Shown piece by piece: positions 27,581 through 37,614 of a stretch of DNA of 64,000 nucleotides. How positions within the stretch are numbered: the stretch's first letter is position 1; each line of letters begins with the position of its first letter. The DNA is from Vibrio hippocampi (GTDB lineage Bacteria > Pseudomonadota > Gammaproteobacteria > Enterobacterales > Vibrionaceae), in the NCBI RefSeq assembly GCF_921292975.1, contig NZ_CAKLCM010000001.1, positions 124,001 through 188,000 on the forward strand, given 5' to 3'. A program made the translations under genes and the position numbers. Below the pieces are notes generated by a model. That model was not told the DNA's origin and made no database searches. It worked only from the letters and a program-made list of their open reading frames with translations.

Positions 27581-28465
27581 TCAGGCTTTTCGTTTTACCT
27601 GTTGAACAATCAGACCGATAACGATCAACACAAGACCGACTAGCGTTGATGGGTGGATCTCTTCACCTATGATGTAGGCAAGCAGCATCAATGAAATAAA
27701 GGGAGATGCGAAAATAAGGTTACTGATTTTGGCGGTATTTTGCGTGAGTTTGAGGGCGCTGAGCCAAAGAACAAAGGTGATCCCCATTTCAAACAGCCCG
27801 ACATAGCTCAGTGCAAGCCACCCTTTGATGCTAATTTGTTGCCAACTCGCCCCTTCATAGATGGCGATAGCAAACGCAAAGGGGAGGGCGACTAAGAAAC
27901 TCAGCAATACGCCTACCACAGGGTCGGCTTTGTTTTTGGTATTGATGATCCAATATCCCGCCCACAATAAGGTAGAAAGCAGTGCAAGCGCGACACCAGC
28001 AGGGCTACTAAACTGCAAACCCAATATATCGCCTTTTGTGGCGATAACCACAACGCCAAGATAACCCAATAGACAAGCGACCCAATCTTGAGGGCGTATT
28101 TTCTGCTTTAGAAAAACCGCAGCCATTAAGGTTAACGTTATTGCCCAGCTATAGTTGATCGGTTGCGCTTGTGATGCGGGCAGAAGATCGTACGCCTTAA
28201 ATAATATCAGATAGTAGGCGAGTGGGTTGATCAACCCAACGATGAGGTAGTAGCAAGGATTAGCGGTAAAGGTATCTTTAAGCTGGTTGAGTGTGCCTTG
28301 TATTGCGCAGACCGCAATCAGAGCCAACGTTGATACCAATGACGCTGCCGCCACCATCTGGATTGGGGTAAATTCCGCCAGGGTAAGCTTAAAAGCGGTT
28401 GCTACGGTTGACCAGAGAAGTACGGCAGCAAGCCCATAAATCAAAGCTTGACGTTCATTATGCAT
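27581..28465 (-). CDS. EamA/DMT-family transporter
   Basis: 294 aa inner-membrane protein with ten hydrophobic helices in two EamA repeats; the N-terminal LIYGLAAVLLWSTVATAFKL and the central FSSPAGVALALLSTLLWAGY with WIINTKNKAD are typical. Such proteins export amino acids or other metabolites; the substrate cannot be told. It ends in the basic QQVKRKA. Monocistronic, divergent from rmuC. Confidence 0.85.
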   Translation of the reverse strand: MHNERQALIYGLAAVLLWSTVATAFKLTLAEFTPIQMVAAASLVSTLALIAVCAIQGTLNQLKDTFTANPCYYLIVGLINPLAYYLILFKAYDLLPASQAQPINYSWAITLTLMAAVFLKQKIRPQDWVACLLGYLGVVVIATKGDILGLQFSSPAGVALALLSTLLWAGYWIINTKNKADPVVGVLLSFLVALPFAFAIAIYEGASWQQISIKGWLALSYVGLFEMGITFVLWLSALKLTQNTAKISNLIFASPFISLMLLAYIIGEEIHPSTLVGLVLIVIGLIVQQVKRKA

Positions 28466-28651
28466 AGTGATGATTGTGCAATTTAGTGTTTGAAAGCAGG
28501 CATATTACCAGTGATTAGCCTAGGCAAAGTAGAACAATTTGAGTGAGATAAATCATAACCTTGGTATTTGGCAATAAGCGATACTACATATGGACATTTA
28601 TCCAGTATAAATTATCATTGCAGATAGGTGAATTGATATGGCTAACCAATA

Positions 28652-30166
28652 ATGCAGTGGATTTTACAACATCAAATTTGGCTTCTTGTTGCCTTGGCTT
28701 CTGGGGCTTCAATAATGGCGATCGGTTTTGCAGTTGCCTGCCTGCGAGCGCAACAACGCCTTGATATGTCAACCCAACAAGCGGAGTTACAGCAGCAATC
28801 GGCGCAGCAAGAAATTGCAAGGCTAAAAGTGGATTATGAACAAGCCAAACAAGAGCTTGATGAGCTAGACGACGAACGCGATAAAGCCGCGTTCGAGTTA
28901 AAGCAAGCTCATGGCAAGGTGATGGCGGCGATGGAAAAGCTACGGTACTTCGACGCGATTAAGCAAGAGCGCCAAGATTATGCGCAAGAGCTTGACAATG
29001 AGCGCCAGCAGAGAGCGGAAGCTGAGGCTAGATTAAGAGAACAAATCGCCACCTACCAAGCCAATCAGCGCTCGGACAAAGAAAAATTACAGTTGCTAGA
29101 GCAGTCAGAAGAGCGTTTAAAGCAGCAGTTTGAGGCGTTAGCCAATCAGGTGTTTGAGGAGAAAACCGCCAAGGTTGATATTCAAAATAAACAGAGCTTA
29201 CAAACCTTGCTGTCCCCACTCAAAGAGCAACTGGAAGGCTTTCGAAAGCAGGTCAACGATAGCTTTAGTTTTGAAGCTAAAGAGCGTCATACCTTGGTTC
29301 ATGAGTTGAAAAAACTGCAACAACTCAATGATCAGATGACTCAGGAAGCGATGAACCTCACCCAAGCTCTTAAAGGCGATAATAAGCAGCAAGGTAACTG
29401 GGGCGAAGTGGTATTGGCGCGTGTTTTGGCGGAGTCTGGATTACGAGAAGGGCATGAATACGAAACCCAGGTAAATTTGCAAAACGAGGCGGGTAAACGT
29501 TATCAGCCGGATGTCATTGTTCATCTGCCGGATGATAAACAGGTAGTGGTTGATTCTAAGATGGCGCTCGTTGCCTATGAGCGCTACTTTCATGCCGACA
29601 CTAACGACCAGCGTGATGGCGCTTTGAAGGAACACTTGCAAGCGCTGAGAAACCATATCAAAGGCTTGTCAAATAAAGACTATCACCAATTAAAAGGCAT
29701 ACAGTCACTGGACTATGTGCTGATGTTTATTCCTGTCGAACCGGCTTTCCAAGTCGCGATTCAAGCGGATCCGAGTTTGGTCAAAGACGCCATGGAACAA
29801 AATATCATTTTAGTGAGCCCGACAACTTTATTGGTTGCACTGCGTACCATAGATAATCTCTGGCGTAATGAAAGACAGAATCAGAATGCGCAAGTGATCG
29901 CCCAGCGTGCAAGTAAGCTCTATGACAAGATTCGTTTATTTGTCGATGATATGGAAAGCTTAGGGGGAGCCTTGGATAAGGCGAACCAGAGTTATCAAGG
30001 GGCGATGAACAAACTGGCGACGGGTAAGGGCAATATGCTGCGACAAGCAGAGTCATTTAAACGGTTAGGCGTTGAGGTAAAGCGTCCCATCTCTCCTAGC
30101 TTGACAGAAATTGCACAAAATGATGCTTTGTCTGAAAGACAAGCCGAGATGGATAAAGTAAACTGA
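28652..30166 (+). CDS. rmuC: DNA recombination protein RmuC
   Basis: 504 aa. One N-terminal membrane helix (about residues 7-30) is followed by a long coiled coil (about 30-200, rich in Gln, Glu and Arg) and the RmuC domain (LKGDNKQQGNWGEVVLARVL, YQPDVIVHLPDDKQVVVDSK, YVLMFIPVEPAFQVAI). RmuC limits inversions at short inverted repeats and its domain resembles nucleases. It precedes ubiE by 45 bp, the same order as in E. coli (rmuC-ubiE-ubiJ-ubiB-tatABC). Confidence 0.95.
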   Translation: MQWILQHQIWLLVALASGASIMAIGFAVACLRAQQRLDMSTQQAELQQQSAQQEIARLKVDYEQAKQELDELDDERDKAAFELKQAHGKVMAAMEKLRYFDAIKQERQDYAQELDNERQQRAEAEARLREQIATYQANQRSDKEKLQLLEQSEERLKQQFEALANQVFEEKTAKVDIQNKQSLQTLLSPLKEQLEGFRKQVNDSFSFEAKERHTLVHELKKLQQLNDQMTQEAMNLTQALKGDNKQQGNWGEVVLARVLAESGLREGHEYETQVNLQNEAGKRYQPDVIVHLPDDKQVVVDSKMALVAYERYFHADTNDQRDGALKEHLQALRNHIKGLSNKDYHQLKGIQSLDYVLMFIPVEPAFQVAIQADPSLVKDAMEQNIILVSPTTLLVALRTIDNLWRNERQNQNAQVIAQRASKLYDKIRLFVDDMESLGGALDKANQSYQGAMNKLATGKGNMLRQAESFKRLGVEVKRPISPSLTEIAQNDALSERQAEMDKVN

Positions 30167-30211
30167 ATCACTGCGATGCAGTGGGTGTTGCATCGCGTAA
30201 TAGGATGAATA

Positions 30212-31012
30212 ATGACGGATATTATTGTGCAATCGAATCAGCCAACTCAACAATCTACAGCTTCAGTAAAGGATGAAACCACTCACTTTGGTTTTGAAAC
30301 AGTCGCAAAAAACGAAAAAGTAACCCGTGTCGCGGAAGTCTTTCATTCCGTTGCTGCAAAATACGACATCATGAACGATCTAATGTCTGGTGGAATCCAC
30401 CGCCTATGGAAGCGTTTTACTATTGATTGCAGTGGTGCAAGACCGGGACAAAAGATCCTCGATCTTGGCGGCGGTACTGGTGATCTGACCGCGAAGTTTT
30501 CACGCATTGTAGGCGATAAAGGCCAAGTGATTTTGGCTGATATTAACAACTCAATGCTCAATGTGGGTCGCGATAAGCTACGAGATTCTGGCATTGTCGG
30601 CAATGTGCATTACGTGCAGGCCAACGCCGAAGAACTGCCTTTTCCAGATAACCACTTCGATTGCATCACCATCAGCTTTTGTCTAAGAAACGTCACCGAC
30701 AAGGATAAGGCGCTCCGTTCTATGTATCGTGTGCTTAAGCCGGGTGGTCGACTATTGGTGTTGGAATTCTCCAAGCCAACCATCAAAGCCGTTTCAAAGA
30801 TTTATGACGCTTATTCATTCCATTTATTACCGAAAATGGGTGAATGGGTTGCCAACGACGCAGAAAGCTACCGTTATCTTGCCGAGTCGATTCGTATGCA
30901 CCCTGATCAGCAAACCCTTGAAGCTATGATGCAAGACGCAGGTTTTGAGCAGACACAGCACTACAACCTAACCGGTGGTATTGTTGCTTTGCACCGAGGT
31001 TACAAATTCTAG
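30212..31012 (+). CDS. ubiE: Ubiquinone/menaquinone C-methyltransferase UbiE
   Basis: 266 aa SAM-dependent methyltransferase carrying out the C-methylation step of ubiquinone and menaquinone synthesis. Family motifs: [68 protein letters not shown] and [12 protein letters not shown] at the C-terminus. ATAGGATG precedes the start. It begins the ubiEJB block. Confidence 0.97.
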   Translation: MTDIIVQSNQPTQQSTASVKDETTHFGFETVAKNEKVTRVAEVFHSVAAKYDIMNDLMSGGIHRLWKRFTIDCSGARPGQKILDLGGGTGDLTAKFSRIVGDKGQVILADINNSMLNVGRDKLRDSGIVGNVHYVQANAEELPFPDNHFDCITISFCLRNVTDKDKALRSMYRVLKPGGRLLVLEFSKPTIKAVSKIYDAYSFHLLPKMGEWVANDAESYRYLAESIRMHPDQQTLEAMMQDAGFEQTQHYNLTGGIVALHRGYKF

Positions 31013-31022
31013 GAAACCCACT

Positions 31023-31673
31023 ATGCCTTTTGAGCCGTTAATGACTGCAGTGGTGGAAACCACGTTAAACACTTTGATCAAAGAAGATGATGAACTGGTG
31101 CGCCGTTTATCTCGACTCAAGGGGCGTGTTATTCAGATCCACTTCCGTGAGTTGAATAAGTGTTTAACCTTTGTGTTTAGCCAACAGATCGACGTTTTGT
31201 CTCAATATGAAGCCGAACCAGATTGTTATCTGTCTCTTAATCTCTCGGTATTGCCTCAACTCAGAGATCAAGCCAATATCACCAAGCTTATCAAACAGGA
31301 TCAGTTACAGCTTGAGGGCGATATTCAACTGGCACAAGCCTTTTCCGCCCTATTGAGCGATTGTCGCCCCGATCCGGAAGAGTGGCTTTCTAAATTACTC
31401 GGGGATGTTGCGGCTCATACTATGGTGCGCGGTGCCAAAAGTACCTTTGATTTTGTCTCAACGCAGATGGATAAACACCAACGACATTTAGGTCAAGTGG
31501 TCACCGAAGAGTGGAAACTGGCTCCGAGTCCACTTGAGATCGCGGCTTTCTGTGATGACGTTGATGTGACTCGTGGTCACAGCGAACAGTTGTCACAAAG
31601 AATTGAAAAACTACAAGAGCAAATCACCCTCGCAGAATTAGAACAGAGTCGGAGTGTGCATGACGCCGAGTGA
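31023..31673 (+). CDS. ubiJ: Ubiquinone biosynthesis accessory factor UbiJ
   Basis: 216 aa from the ATG at 31023, ten bases after ubiE (an upstream in-frame GTG would overlap ubiE). The N-terminal SCP2 lipid-binding domain ([20 protein letters not shown] ... [16 protein letters not shown]) is followed by a C-terminal helix ending in a coiled coil ([20 protein letters not shown]). UbiJ binds ubiquinone intermediates and with UbiK supports the soluble Ubi complex. Its end overlaps ubiB by 14 bp. Confidence 0.94.
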   Translation: MPFEPLMTAVVETTLNTLIKEDDELVRRLSRLKGRVIQIHFRELNKCLTFVFSQQIDVLSQYEAEPDCYLSLNLSVLPQLRDQANITKLIKQDQLQLEGDIQLAQAFSALLSDCRPDPEEWLSKLLGDVAAHTMVRGAKSTFDFVSTQMDKHQRHLGQVVTEEWKLAPSPLEIAAFCDDVDVTRGHSEQLSQRIEKLQEQITLAELEQSRSVHDAE

Positions 31674-33294
31674 AATAAGACGCCTGTATCGCATCGCTAA
31701 AGTTCAATTAGAGTATGGCTTAGATGAGTTGATGCCCAATCATCAACTAGCAAAAGCGCCATTGTTTGCTCGAAAATGCCTGTTCTGGCTCAGAAATAAA
31801 CATCCAGATAAACCTTTAGGTGAGCGTCTTCGTCTCGCATTGCAAGAATTAGGACCGGTCTGGATCAAATTTGGTCAGATGATGTCGACCAGACGTGATC
31901 TGTTCCCTCCTCATATCGCGGATCAGCTCGCTTTATTACAAGATCAGGTATCGCCATTCGATGGTGAGTTAGCGAGATCTCAGATGGAGCAGGCTTTGGG
32001 TGGTTCAATCGAACAGTGGTTTGATGATTTTGATGTCACCCCTTTAGCGTCAGCGTCGATTGCACAAGTCCATACGGCTAAGCTGAAATCCAACGGCCAA
32101 GAAGTGGTACTTAAGGTGATCAGACCGGATATTAAGCCGGTGATCGATGCTGACCTCAAGCTGATGTATCGTCTGGCTCGCATTGTTGCCAAAGCGCTGC
32201 CTCAAGCGCGACGATTAAAACCGATAGAAGTGGTTCGCGAGTATGAAAAGACCCTGATTGATGAACTAGACTTGCGCCGTGAAGCCGCCAATGCCATTCA
32301 ATTAAGACGTAACTTTGAAGGCAGTGCTGAGCTGTATGTCCCAGAAGTGATGCCAGACTTTAGTAGCGAAAACCTCATGGTTTCTGAGCGCATCTATGGC
32401 ATTCAAGTGTCTGATATACCGGCTCTAGAAGCCAATGGTACCAATATGAAATTATTGGCTGAGCGCGGTGTAACGGTATTTTTCACTCAGGTATTTCGCG
32501 ACAGCTTTTTCCATGCCGATATGCACCCGGGCAACGTGTTTGTCAGCTATGAGCATCCAGAAAATCCAAAATGGATCGGCTTAGATTGCGGCATTGTCGG
32601 TACCCTTAATGCGGAAGATAAGCGCTATCTGGCGGAAAACTTCTTAGCATTTTTCAATCGAGACTATCAGAGAGTCGCGCAGCTGCACGTTGATTCTGGT
32701 TGGGTGCCTGCCGATACCAATGTGGACGAGTTTGAATTTGCCATTCGCATGGTGTGCGAACCCATTTTTGCTAAGCCTTTGTGTGAAATCTCATTTGGTC
32801 ACGTACTGCTGAATCTGTTTAATACCGCGCGTCGATTCAATATGGAAGTGCAGCCTCAACTGGTTCTGTTGCAAAAAACCTTACTCTATGTTGAGGGATT
32901 AGGTCGTCAACTCTATCCACAATTGGATTTATGGGAAACCGCCAAGCCATTTTTAGAAAAGTGGATGGCTAACCAAATTGGTCCGCAAGCATTTTTAAAC
33001 GGTATTAAAGATAGAGCTCCGTACTGGGCGGAAAAATTACCGGAATTACCAGAGTTACTGTACGATAGCCTAAAGCAAGGCAAAGCGATGAATCAGCGAA
33101 TCGATACGCTTTATCAAGGGTATCGAGAGACAAAGCGTCAGCATGGCGTCGGTCAATTACAGTTTGGTGCCGGAGCAACCTTGATTGTCTGTGCCGCTGT
33201 TTTACTGGATAGCCCATACTCACAGCTTTCTTTGGTCTCGGCTGTTGCAGGTATAATTTTTTGGTTGTTTAGCTGGCGAACCTATCGTGGTTAA
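31660..33294 (+). CDS. ubiB: Ubiquinone biosynthesis atypical kinase/ATPase UbiB
   Basis: 544 aa ABC1/ADCK/UbiB family protein. The KxGQ motif appears as [16 protein letters not shown], the A-rich loop as [11 protein letters not shown], and the kinase-like segment as [17 protein letters not shown] with GLDCGIVG. Two C-terminal hydrophobic helices (about 500-544) anchor it in the inner membrane. The start [12 protein letters not shown] is the usual one; it lies inside the end of ubiJ, indicating translational coupling. Confidence 0.96.
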   Translation: MTPSEIRRLYRIAKVQLEYGLDELMPNHQLAKAPLFARKCLFWLRNKHPDKPLGERLRLALQELGPVWIKFGQMMSTRRDLFPPHIADQLALLQDQVSPFDGELARSQMEQALGGSIEQWFDDFDVTPLASASIAQVHTAKLKSNGQEVVLKVIRPDIKPVIDADLKLMYRLARIVAKALPQARRLKPIEVVREYEKTLIDELDLRREAANAIQLRRNFEGSAELYVPEVMPDFSSENLMVSERIYGIQVSDIPALEANGTNMKLLAERGVTVFFTQVFRDSFFHADMHPGNVFVSYEHPENPKWIGLDCGIVGTLNAEDKRYLAENFLAFFNRDYQRVAQLHVDSGWVPADTNVDEFEFAIRMVCEPIFAKPLCEISFGHVLLNLFNTARRFNMEVQPQLVLLQKTLLYVEGLGRQLYPQLDLWETAKPFLEKWMANQIGPQAFLNGIKDRAPYWAEKLPELPELLYDSLKQGKAMNQRIDTLYQGYRETKRQHGVGQLQFGAGATLIVCAAVLLDSPYSQLSLVSAVAGIIFWLFSWRTYRG

Positions 33295-33384
33295 CGCAGG
33301 TGTTAGATAAACTAGCATAGCGAGGCAACTTAGGTATAAACTTCTAGTTAATTTAAATTGTTAACTCAATTCGGAGTAGAACAG

Positions 33385-33624
33385 ATGGGTGGTATTAGTA
33401 TTTGGCAACTTCTTATCATTGCCGTGATCGTTATTTTGTTGTTTGGAACTAAAAAATTGCGTGGCATTGGTGGTGACCTTGGTGGAGCTGTAAAAGGCTT
33501 TAAGAAGGCGATGAATGAAGACGAAGCGCCAAAAAGCAAAGATGCTGACTTCGAACCGAAAAACATCGAGCAGCAAAAAACTCAGTCAACTGAAGAAGTA
33601 AAAAAAGACAAAGAGCAGGCATAA
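33385..33624 (+). CDS. tatA: Sec-independent translocase subunit TatA
   Basis: 79 aa. Short periplasmic N-terminus [27 protein letters not shown] hinge, then the amphipathic helix [19 protein letters not shown] and an acidic/basic tail. TatA polymerises to let folded twin-arginine proteins cross the inner membrane. The ATG at 33385 has CGGAG upstream; the frame's TTG nine codons earlier is not used. First gene of tatABC. Confidence 0.96.
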   Translation: MGGISIWQLLIIAVIVILLFGTKKLRGIGGDLGGAVKGFKKAMNEDEAPKSKDADFEPKNIEQQKTQSTEEVKKDKEQA

Positions 33625-33627
33625 CAC

Positions 33628-34044
33628 GTGTTTGATATCGGTTTTTGGGAACTGGTACTCATCTCGGTGGTTGCTCTTGTTGTGCTTGGTCCCGAGCGCT
33701 TGCCGACGGCAATTCGTAGTGTGTCGAGTTTTATTCGCACCGCAAAAACGATGGCAAATAATGTCAAAGACGAATTGTCCCATGAGCTGAAAGTTCAAGA
33801 GCTACAAGAGAACCTTAAAAAGGCTGAGAAAATGGGGATGGACGACCTTTCTCCAGACTTACAGCGGTCGGTGGATGAACTCAAACAGGCCGCAAAAGAG
33901 GTGACTCGCCCTTATGCCAGTGCGAATAACAAAGCGACATCAGACTCAAGTAGTGAGCCGTTAAGTCAGAATGAATCTGCTTCATCGCAACCTGTGATGC
34001 AAACCAGTCAAGATGACCCAAAAGGCGCAACGAAGAGTGAATAA
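33628..34044 (+). CDS. tatB: Sec-independent translocase subunit TatB
   Basis: 138 aa, with a GTG start three bases after the tatA stop. The N-terminus [20 protein letters not shown], the [10 protein letters not shown] hinge and a long amphipathic helix ([20 protein letters not shown]) identify it. The Ser/Asn/Gln-rich tail is low complexity. TatB with TatC forms the twin-arginine signal receptor. Confidence 0.95.
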   Translation: MFDIGFWELVLISVVALVVLGPERLPTAIRSVSSFIRTAKTMANNVKDELSHELKVQELQENLKKAEKMGMDDLSPDLQRSVDELKQAAKEVTRPYASANNKATSDSSSEPLSQNESASSQPVMQTSQDDPKGATKSE

Positions 34045-34106
34045 AGCGCTTTAGACTTTGTTAAGCGAGACCGATAAGGGCTCGCTGTTTTATTTTTGAG
34101 GTTTAC

Positions 34107-34856
34107 ATGTCTTCTGTAGAACAGACACAGCCCTTAATTAGCCACCTGCTAGAGCTACGTAATCGCTTATTACGAGCCATTTGTGCTGTGCTAGTGGTAT
34201 TTGTCGCTTTGATCTACTTTTCTGGCGATATATACGACATTGTTTCTAGCCCGCTCGTCGAGCGTCTGCCGGAAGGGGCGACGATGATTGCGACCGATGT
34301 CGCGTCACCATTTTTTACCCCGTTAAAGCTCACGCTGGTCGTGTCGGTATTTATTGCAGTGCCTTTTATTCTTTATCAGATTTGGGCATTTGTCGCACCG
34401 GGACTCTACAAGCATGAGCAACGACTTGTGATGCCTTTAATGTTCTCAAGCTCGATTCTGTTCTACTGTGGCGTTGCTTTTGCCTACTTTGTGGTTTTCC
34501 CGCTGGTGTTTGGCTTTTTTACGGCTATCTCTTTGGGAGGCGTAGAATTTGCCACGGATATCTCTAGCTATTTGGATTTTGTCTTAGCACTATTCTTGGC
34601 GTTTGGGATTGCCTTTGAAGTGCCTGTCGCCATTATCCTATTGTGCTGGACAGGGGCAACCAATGTCGAAAGCCTGAAGCAGAAACGCCCTTATATCGTT
34701 GTGGCCGCATTTGTGGTCGGTATGATGCTGACACCACCGGATATGATCTCACAAACCTTACTAGCCATTCCAATGTGTTTACTGTTTGAGGTCGGTCTGT
34801 TCTTTGCGCGCTTCTATACTCGCAAAGAGGAAGATACCGAGTATTCTGAGGAATAA
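34107..34856 (+). CDS. tatC: Sec-independent translocase subunit TatC
   Basis: 249 aa, six membrane helices. TatC markers include the N-terminal [16 protein letters not shown], the conserved FTPLKLTL (here [10 protein letters not shown]), [14 protein letters not shown] [14 protein letters not shown] and LTPPDMISQ. It binds twin-arginine signal peptides. Last gene of tatABC. Confidence 0.96.
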   Translation: MSSVEQTQPLISHLLELRNRLLRAICAVLVVFVALIYFSGDIYDIVSSPLVERLPEGATMIATDVASPFFTPLKLTLVVSVFIAVPFILYQIWAFVAPGLYKHEQRLVMPLMFSSSILFYCGVAFAYFVVFPLVFGFFTAISLGGVEFATDISSYLDFVLALFLAFGIAFEVPVAIILLCWTGATNVESLKQKRPYIVVAAFVVGMMLTPPDMISQTLLAIPMCLLFEVGLFFARFYTRKEEDTEYSEE

Positions 34857-34939
34857 CGGAAAGTTGCAGCTATGTTTCTTTATATCGGTGATATCAAGAG
34901 GCATAGCTGATTCATCATTTGAGCTGAGGCTGACAAGGC

Positions 34940-35704
34940 TTAGCTGAGGTTAAAAAGGCGTTTCGCATTGTGGGTGGTTTTTTCTAGCACCGCTTGCACA
35001 TCCCACTCTTTACACTGTGCCACTCTTTCTAACACCAGTTGAGTATAGGCAGGCTCATTACGCTTACCACGATGTGGAACCGGGGCAAGGTAAGGGCAGT
35101 CTGTTTCCAGTATCACATAATCCAGATCTAGCTCTGGAATCACCTTATCCATTCCTGAATTCTTAAAGGTTGAAACGCCGCCTAATCCAAGGTGAAAGCC
35201 GAGTTTGTTAATCGCTTTTGCCTCTTCGATTGAACCTCCAAAACAGTGAAATACCCCGCGCAGGCTGCCATCTTGTTGTGATTCAAGCAGTGTGAGTGTT
35301 TCTTCAATCGAGTCTCGGGTGTGGATCACGACGGGTAAGTCTTTCTGTTTTGCCCAATCTAACTGGGTAATAAAGGCGTGTTCTTGCTCTGCTTTATAGG
35401 TTTTATCCCAGTATAAGTCGATACCAATTTCGCCAACAGCAATAAACGGATGCTTATCGAACCAAGCATGAATCTGTGCCAGAGTCTGTTCGACATTGCC
35501 ATCGACGTAGCAAGGATGAAGCCCCATCATTGAACGACAAAGATCGGGATAACTTGCTTGTGTTGTGAGCATCGGTTCAATCGAGTCGAGGTCGATGTTG
35601 GGCAGCAAAATATATTCCATTCCTGCAGAGCGGGCTCGGGCAATAACTTGCTCTCGATCGCTATCAAATTCAGCCGCGTATATATGGGCGTGTGTATCTA
35701 TCAT
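34940..35704 (-). CDS. tatD: TatD-family metal-dependent hydrolase
   Basis: 254 aa TIM-barrel hydrolase. The metal-binding residues are seen in MIDTHAHIYA, GEIGIDLYWD, VVIHTRDS, VFHCFGGS and LETDCPYLAP. TatD proteins are 3'-5' DNases linked to DNA repair. The frame extends ten codons upstream, but MIDTHAH is the usual family N-terminus; neither start has a clear ribosome-binding site. Convergent with tatC, unlike the co-directional E. coli tatABCD. Confidence 0.88.
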   Translation of the reverse strand: MIDTHAHIYAAEFDSDREQVIARARSAGMEYILLPNIDLDSIEPMLTTQASYPDLCRSMMGLHPCYVDGNVEQTLAQIHAWFDKHPFIAVGEIGIDLYWDKTYKAEQEHAFITQLDWAKQKDLPVVIHTRDSIEETLTLLESQQDGSLRGVFHCFGGSIEEAKAINKLGFHLGLGGVSTFKNSGMDKVIPELDLDYVILETDCPYLAPVPHRGKRNEPAYTQLVLERVAQCKEWDVQAVLEKTTHNAKRLFNLS

Positions 35705-35788
35705 AATGGTTGTACAGAGTTTGTCAGTTTGCATGAGTATACTTGAGTGACCTCAAGATGCTAGGGTGATATGCTCTATTTGGCATGA

Positions 35789-36850
<1,062 letters not shown>

Positions 36851-36908
36851 ATTGTAGATAGAAATAGATTGTAGATAGAAATAGCTATAGATAAGCGATG
36901 AATGAGTC

Positions 36909-36936
36909 AGAGTCGGCATAGTGCCGACTCTTTTTT
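36909..36936 (+). terminator. Terminator of hemB
   Basis: Ten-bp stem AGAGTCGGCA/TGCCGACTCT, 3-nt loop, run of T. A 17-bp tandem repeat (GATTGTAGATAGAAATA, twice) lies between the stop codon and this hairpin. Confidence 0.92.
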
Positions 36937-36974
36937 ATGAGTTTGTTAGATGCAGATCGCGTTAATTAGCATTT

Positions 36975-36993
36975 AATGAGAAAAATTATCAAT
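36975..36993. promoter_or_regulatory. Upstream Fur box of ryhB
   Basis: Matches 15 of 19 positions of the Fur consensus AATGATAATNATTATCATT by hand alignment (AATGAGAAAAATTATCAAT). It lies just upstream of the -35 element. Confidence 0.6.
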
Positions 36994-36999
36994 TAGCAC

Positions 37000-37028
37000 T
37001 TGCGCATTCAAATGCGAATGATTACTAT
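37000..37028 (+). promoter_or_regulatory. ryhB promoter with overlapping Fur box
   Basis: TTGCGC (37000-37005), exact 17-bp spacer, TACTAT (37023-37028). A second Fur box (37011-37029, 15 of 19 to consensus on the minus strand, AATAGTAATCATTCGCATT) covers the spacer and -10, so Fe-Fur would block RNA polymerase. Confidence 0.8.
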
Positions 37029-37034
37029 TAACTT

Positions 37035-37245
37035 GTCTTGAGCGAAGTCGGTTTTATTTAGCCTTGAATGTTAGAAACCGTTGTTTTTAATTTCGAAGAA
37101 CTATCTAGCTTAGCTTTTTGACACGACATTGCTCACATTGCTTCCAGTGAATTTATAGCTTGGAGTTTGTGGCTACCTCTACAGCACTACGGGTAGACAC
37201 CTACTATTTATGCTAAGCGGCTTCTTTACAGATGCCGCTTTTTTT
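37035..37245 (+). ncRNA. ryhB: RyhB small RNA (iron-responsive)
   Basis: The conserved RyhB core (CGACATTGCTCACATTGCTT and CCAGT, within 37122-37148) matches the base-pairing region of E. coli RyhB. It is preceded by a Fur-regulated promoter and ends in hairpin AAGCGGC/GCCGCTT with seven T (37215-37245). The predicted transcript is about 210 nt, far longer than the 90-nt E. coli RNA and close to the long RyhB of V. cholerae. It acts with Hfq to repress iron-using proteins when iron is scarce. The 5' end is inferred from the promoter. Confidence 0.92.
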
Positions 37246-37304
37246 CTGTCTGTACACTTTCGACTCGGTTTATGAGTCACAAATGCTACGCTTGTAACTT
37301 GTTG

Positions 37305-37486
37305 GATCGATCTGTGATCACGGCAAGTTAAAACTTTTTCCACATGCAAGGATCGTCGCAAGATCAGATCTTTCTCTACAGATCGGCATAAAAATACTTT
37401 AATAACAATAGTTTAATTGTGTTTTCTGGTCTGACTTTATGAAATGGAAAAAGAATAAAATAACTATATAAACAGACTTATCCACA
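37305..37486. promoter_or_regulatory. GATC cluster with DnaA boxes upstream of polA
   Basis: Seven GATC (Dam) sites occur between 37305 and 37384. DnaA-box-like TTTTCCACA is at 37336-37344 and a perfect DnaA box TTATCCACA is at 37478-37486, with AT-rich DNA between. This is the rest of the 370-bp gap between RyhB and polA. It suggests SeqA/DnaA involvement in polA control or local replication timing; function unproven. Confidence 0.5.
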
Positions 37487-37614
37487 ATAATGCACTTGCC
37501 AATGGTTAATCAAACAGACCGCTGTTTATATAGCCAGTGAAAGAGCGTGGCATAACTTTGCTAACCGTGGCATCCTTATACGCAATTACTACTCTACTCT
37601 TGGATGACGAGAAC

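Noticed and set aside
37305..37500. Chromosomal replication origin
   Set aside because: GATC and DnaA sites are present, but there are only two DnaA boxes, no array of 13-mers, and Vibrio oriC1 lies by gidA/mioC; kept only as a regulatory finding.
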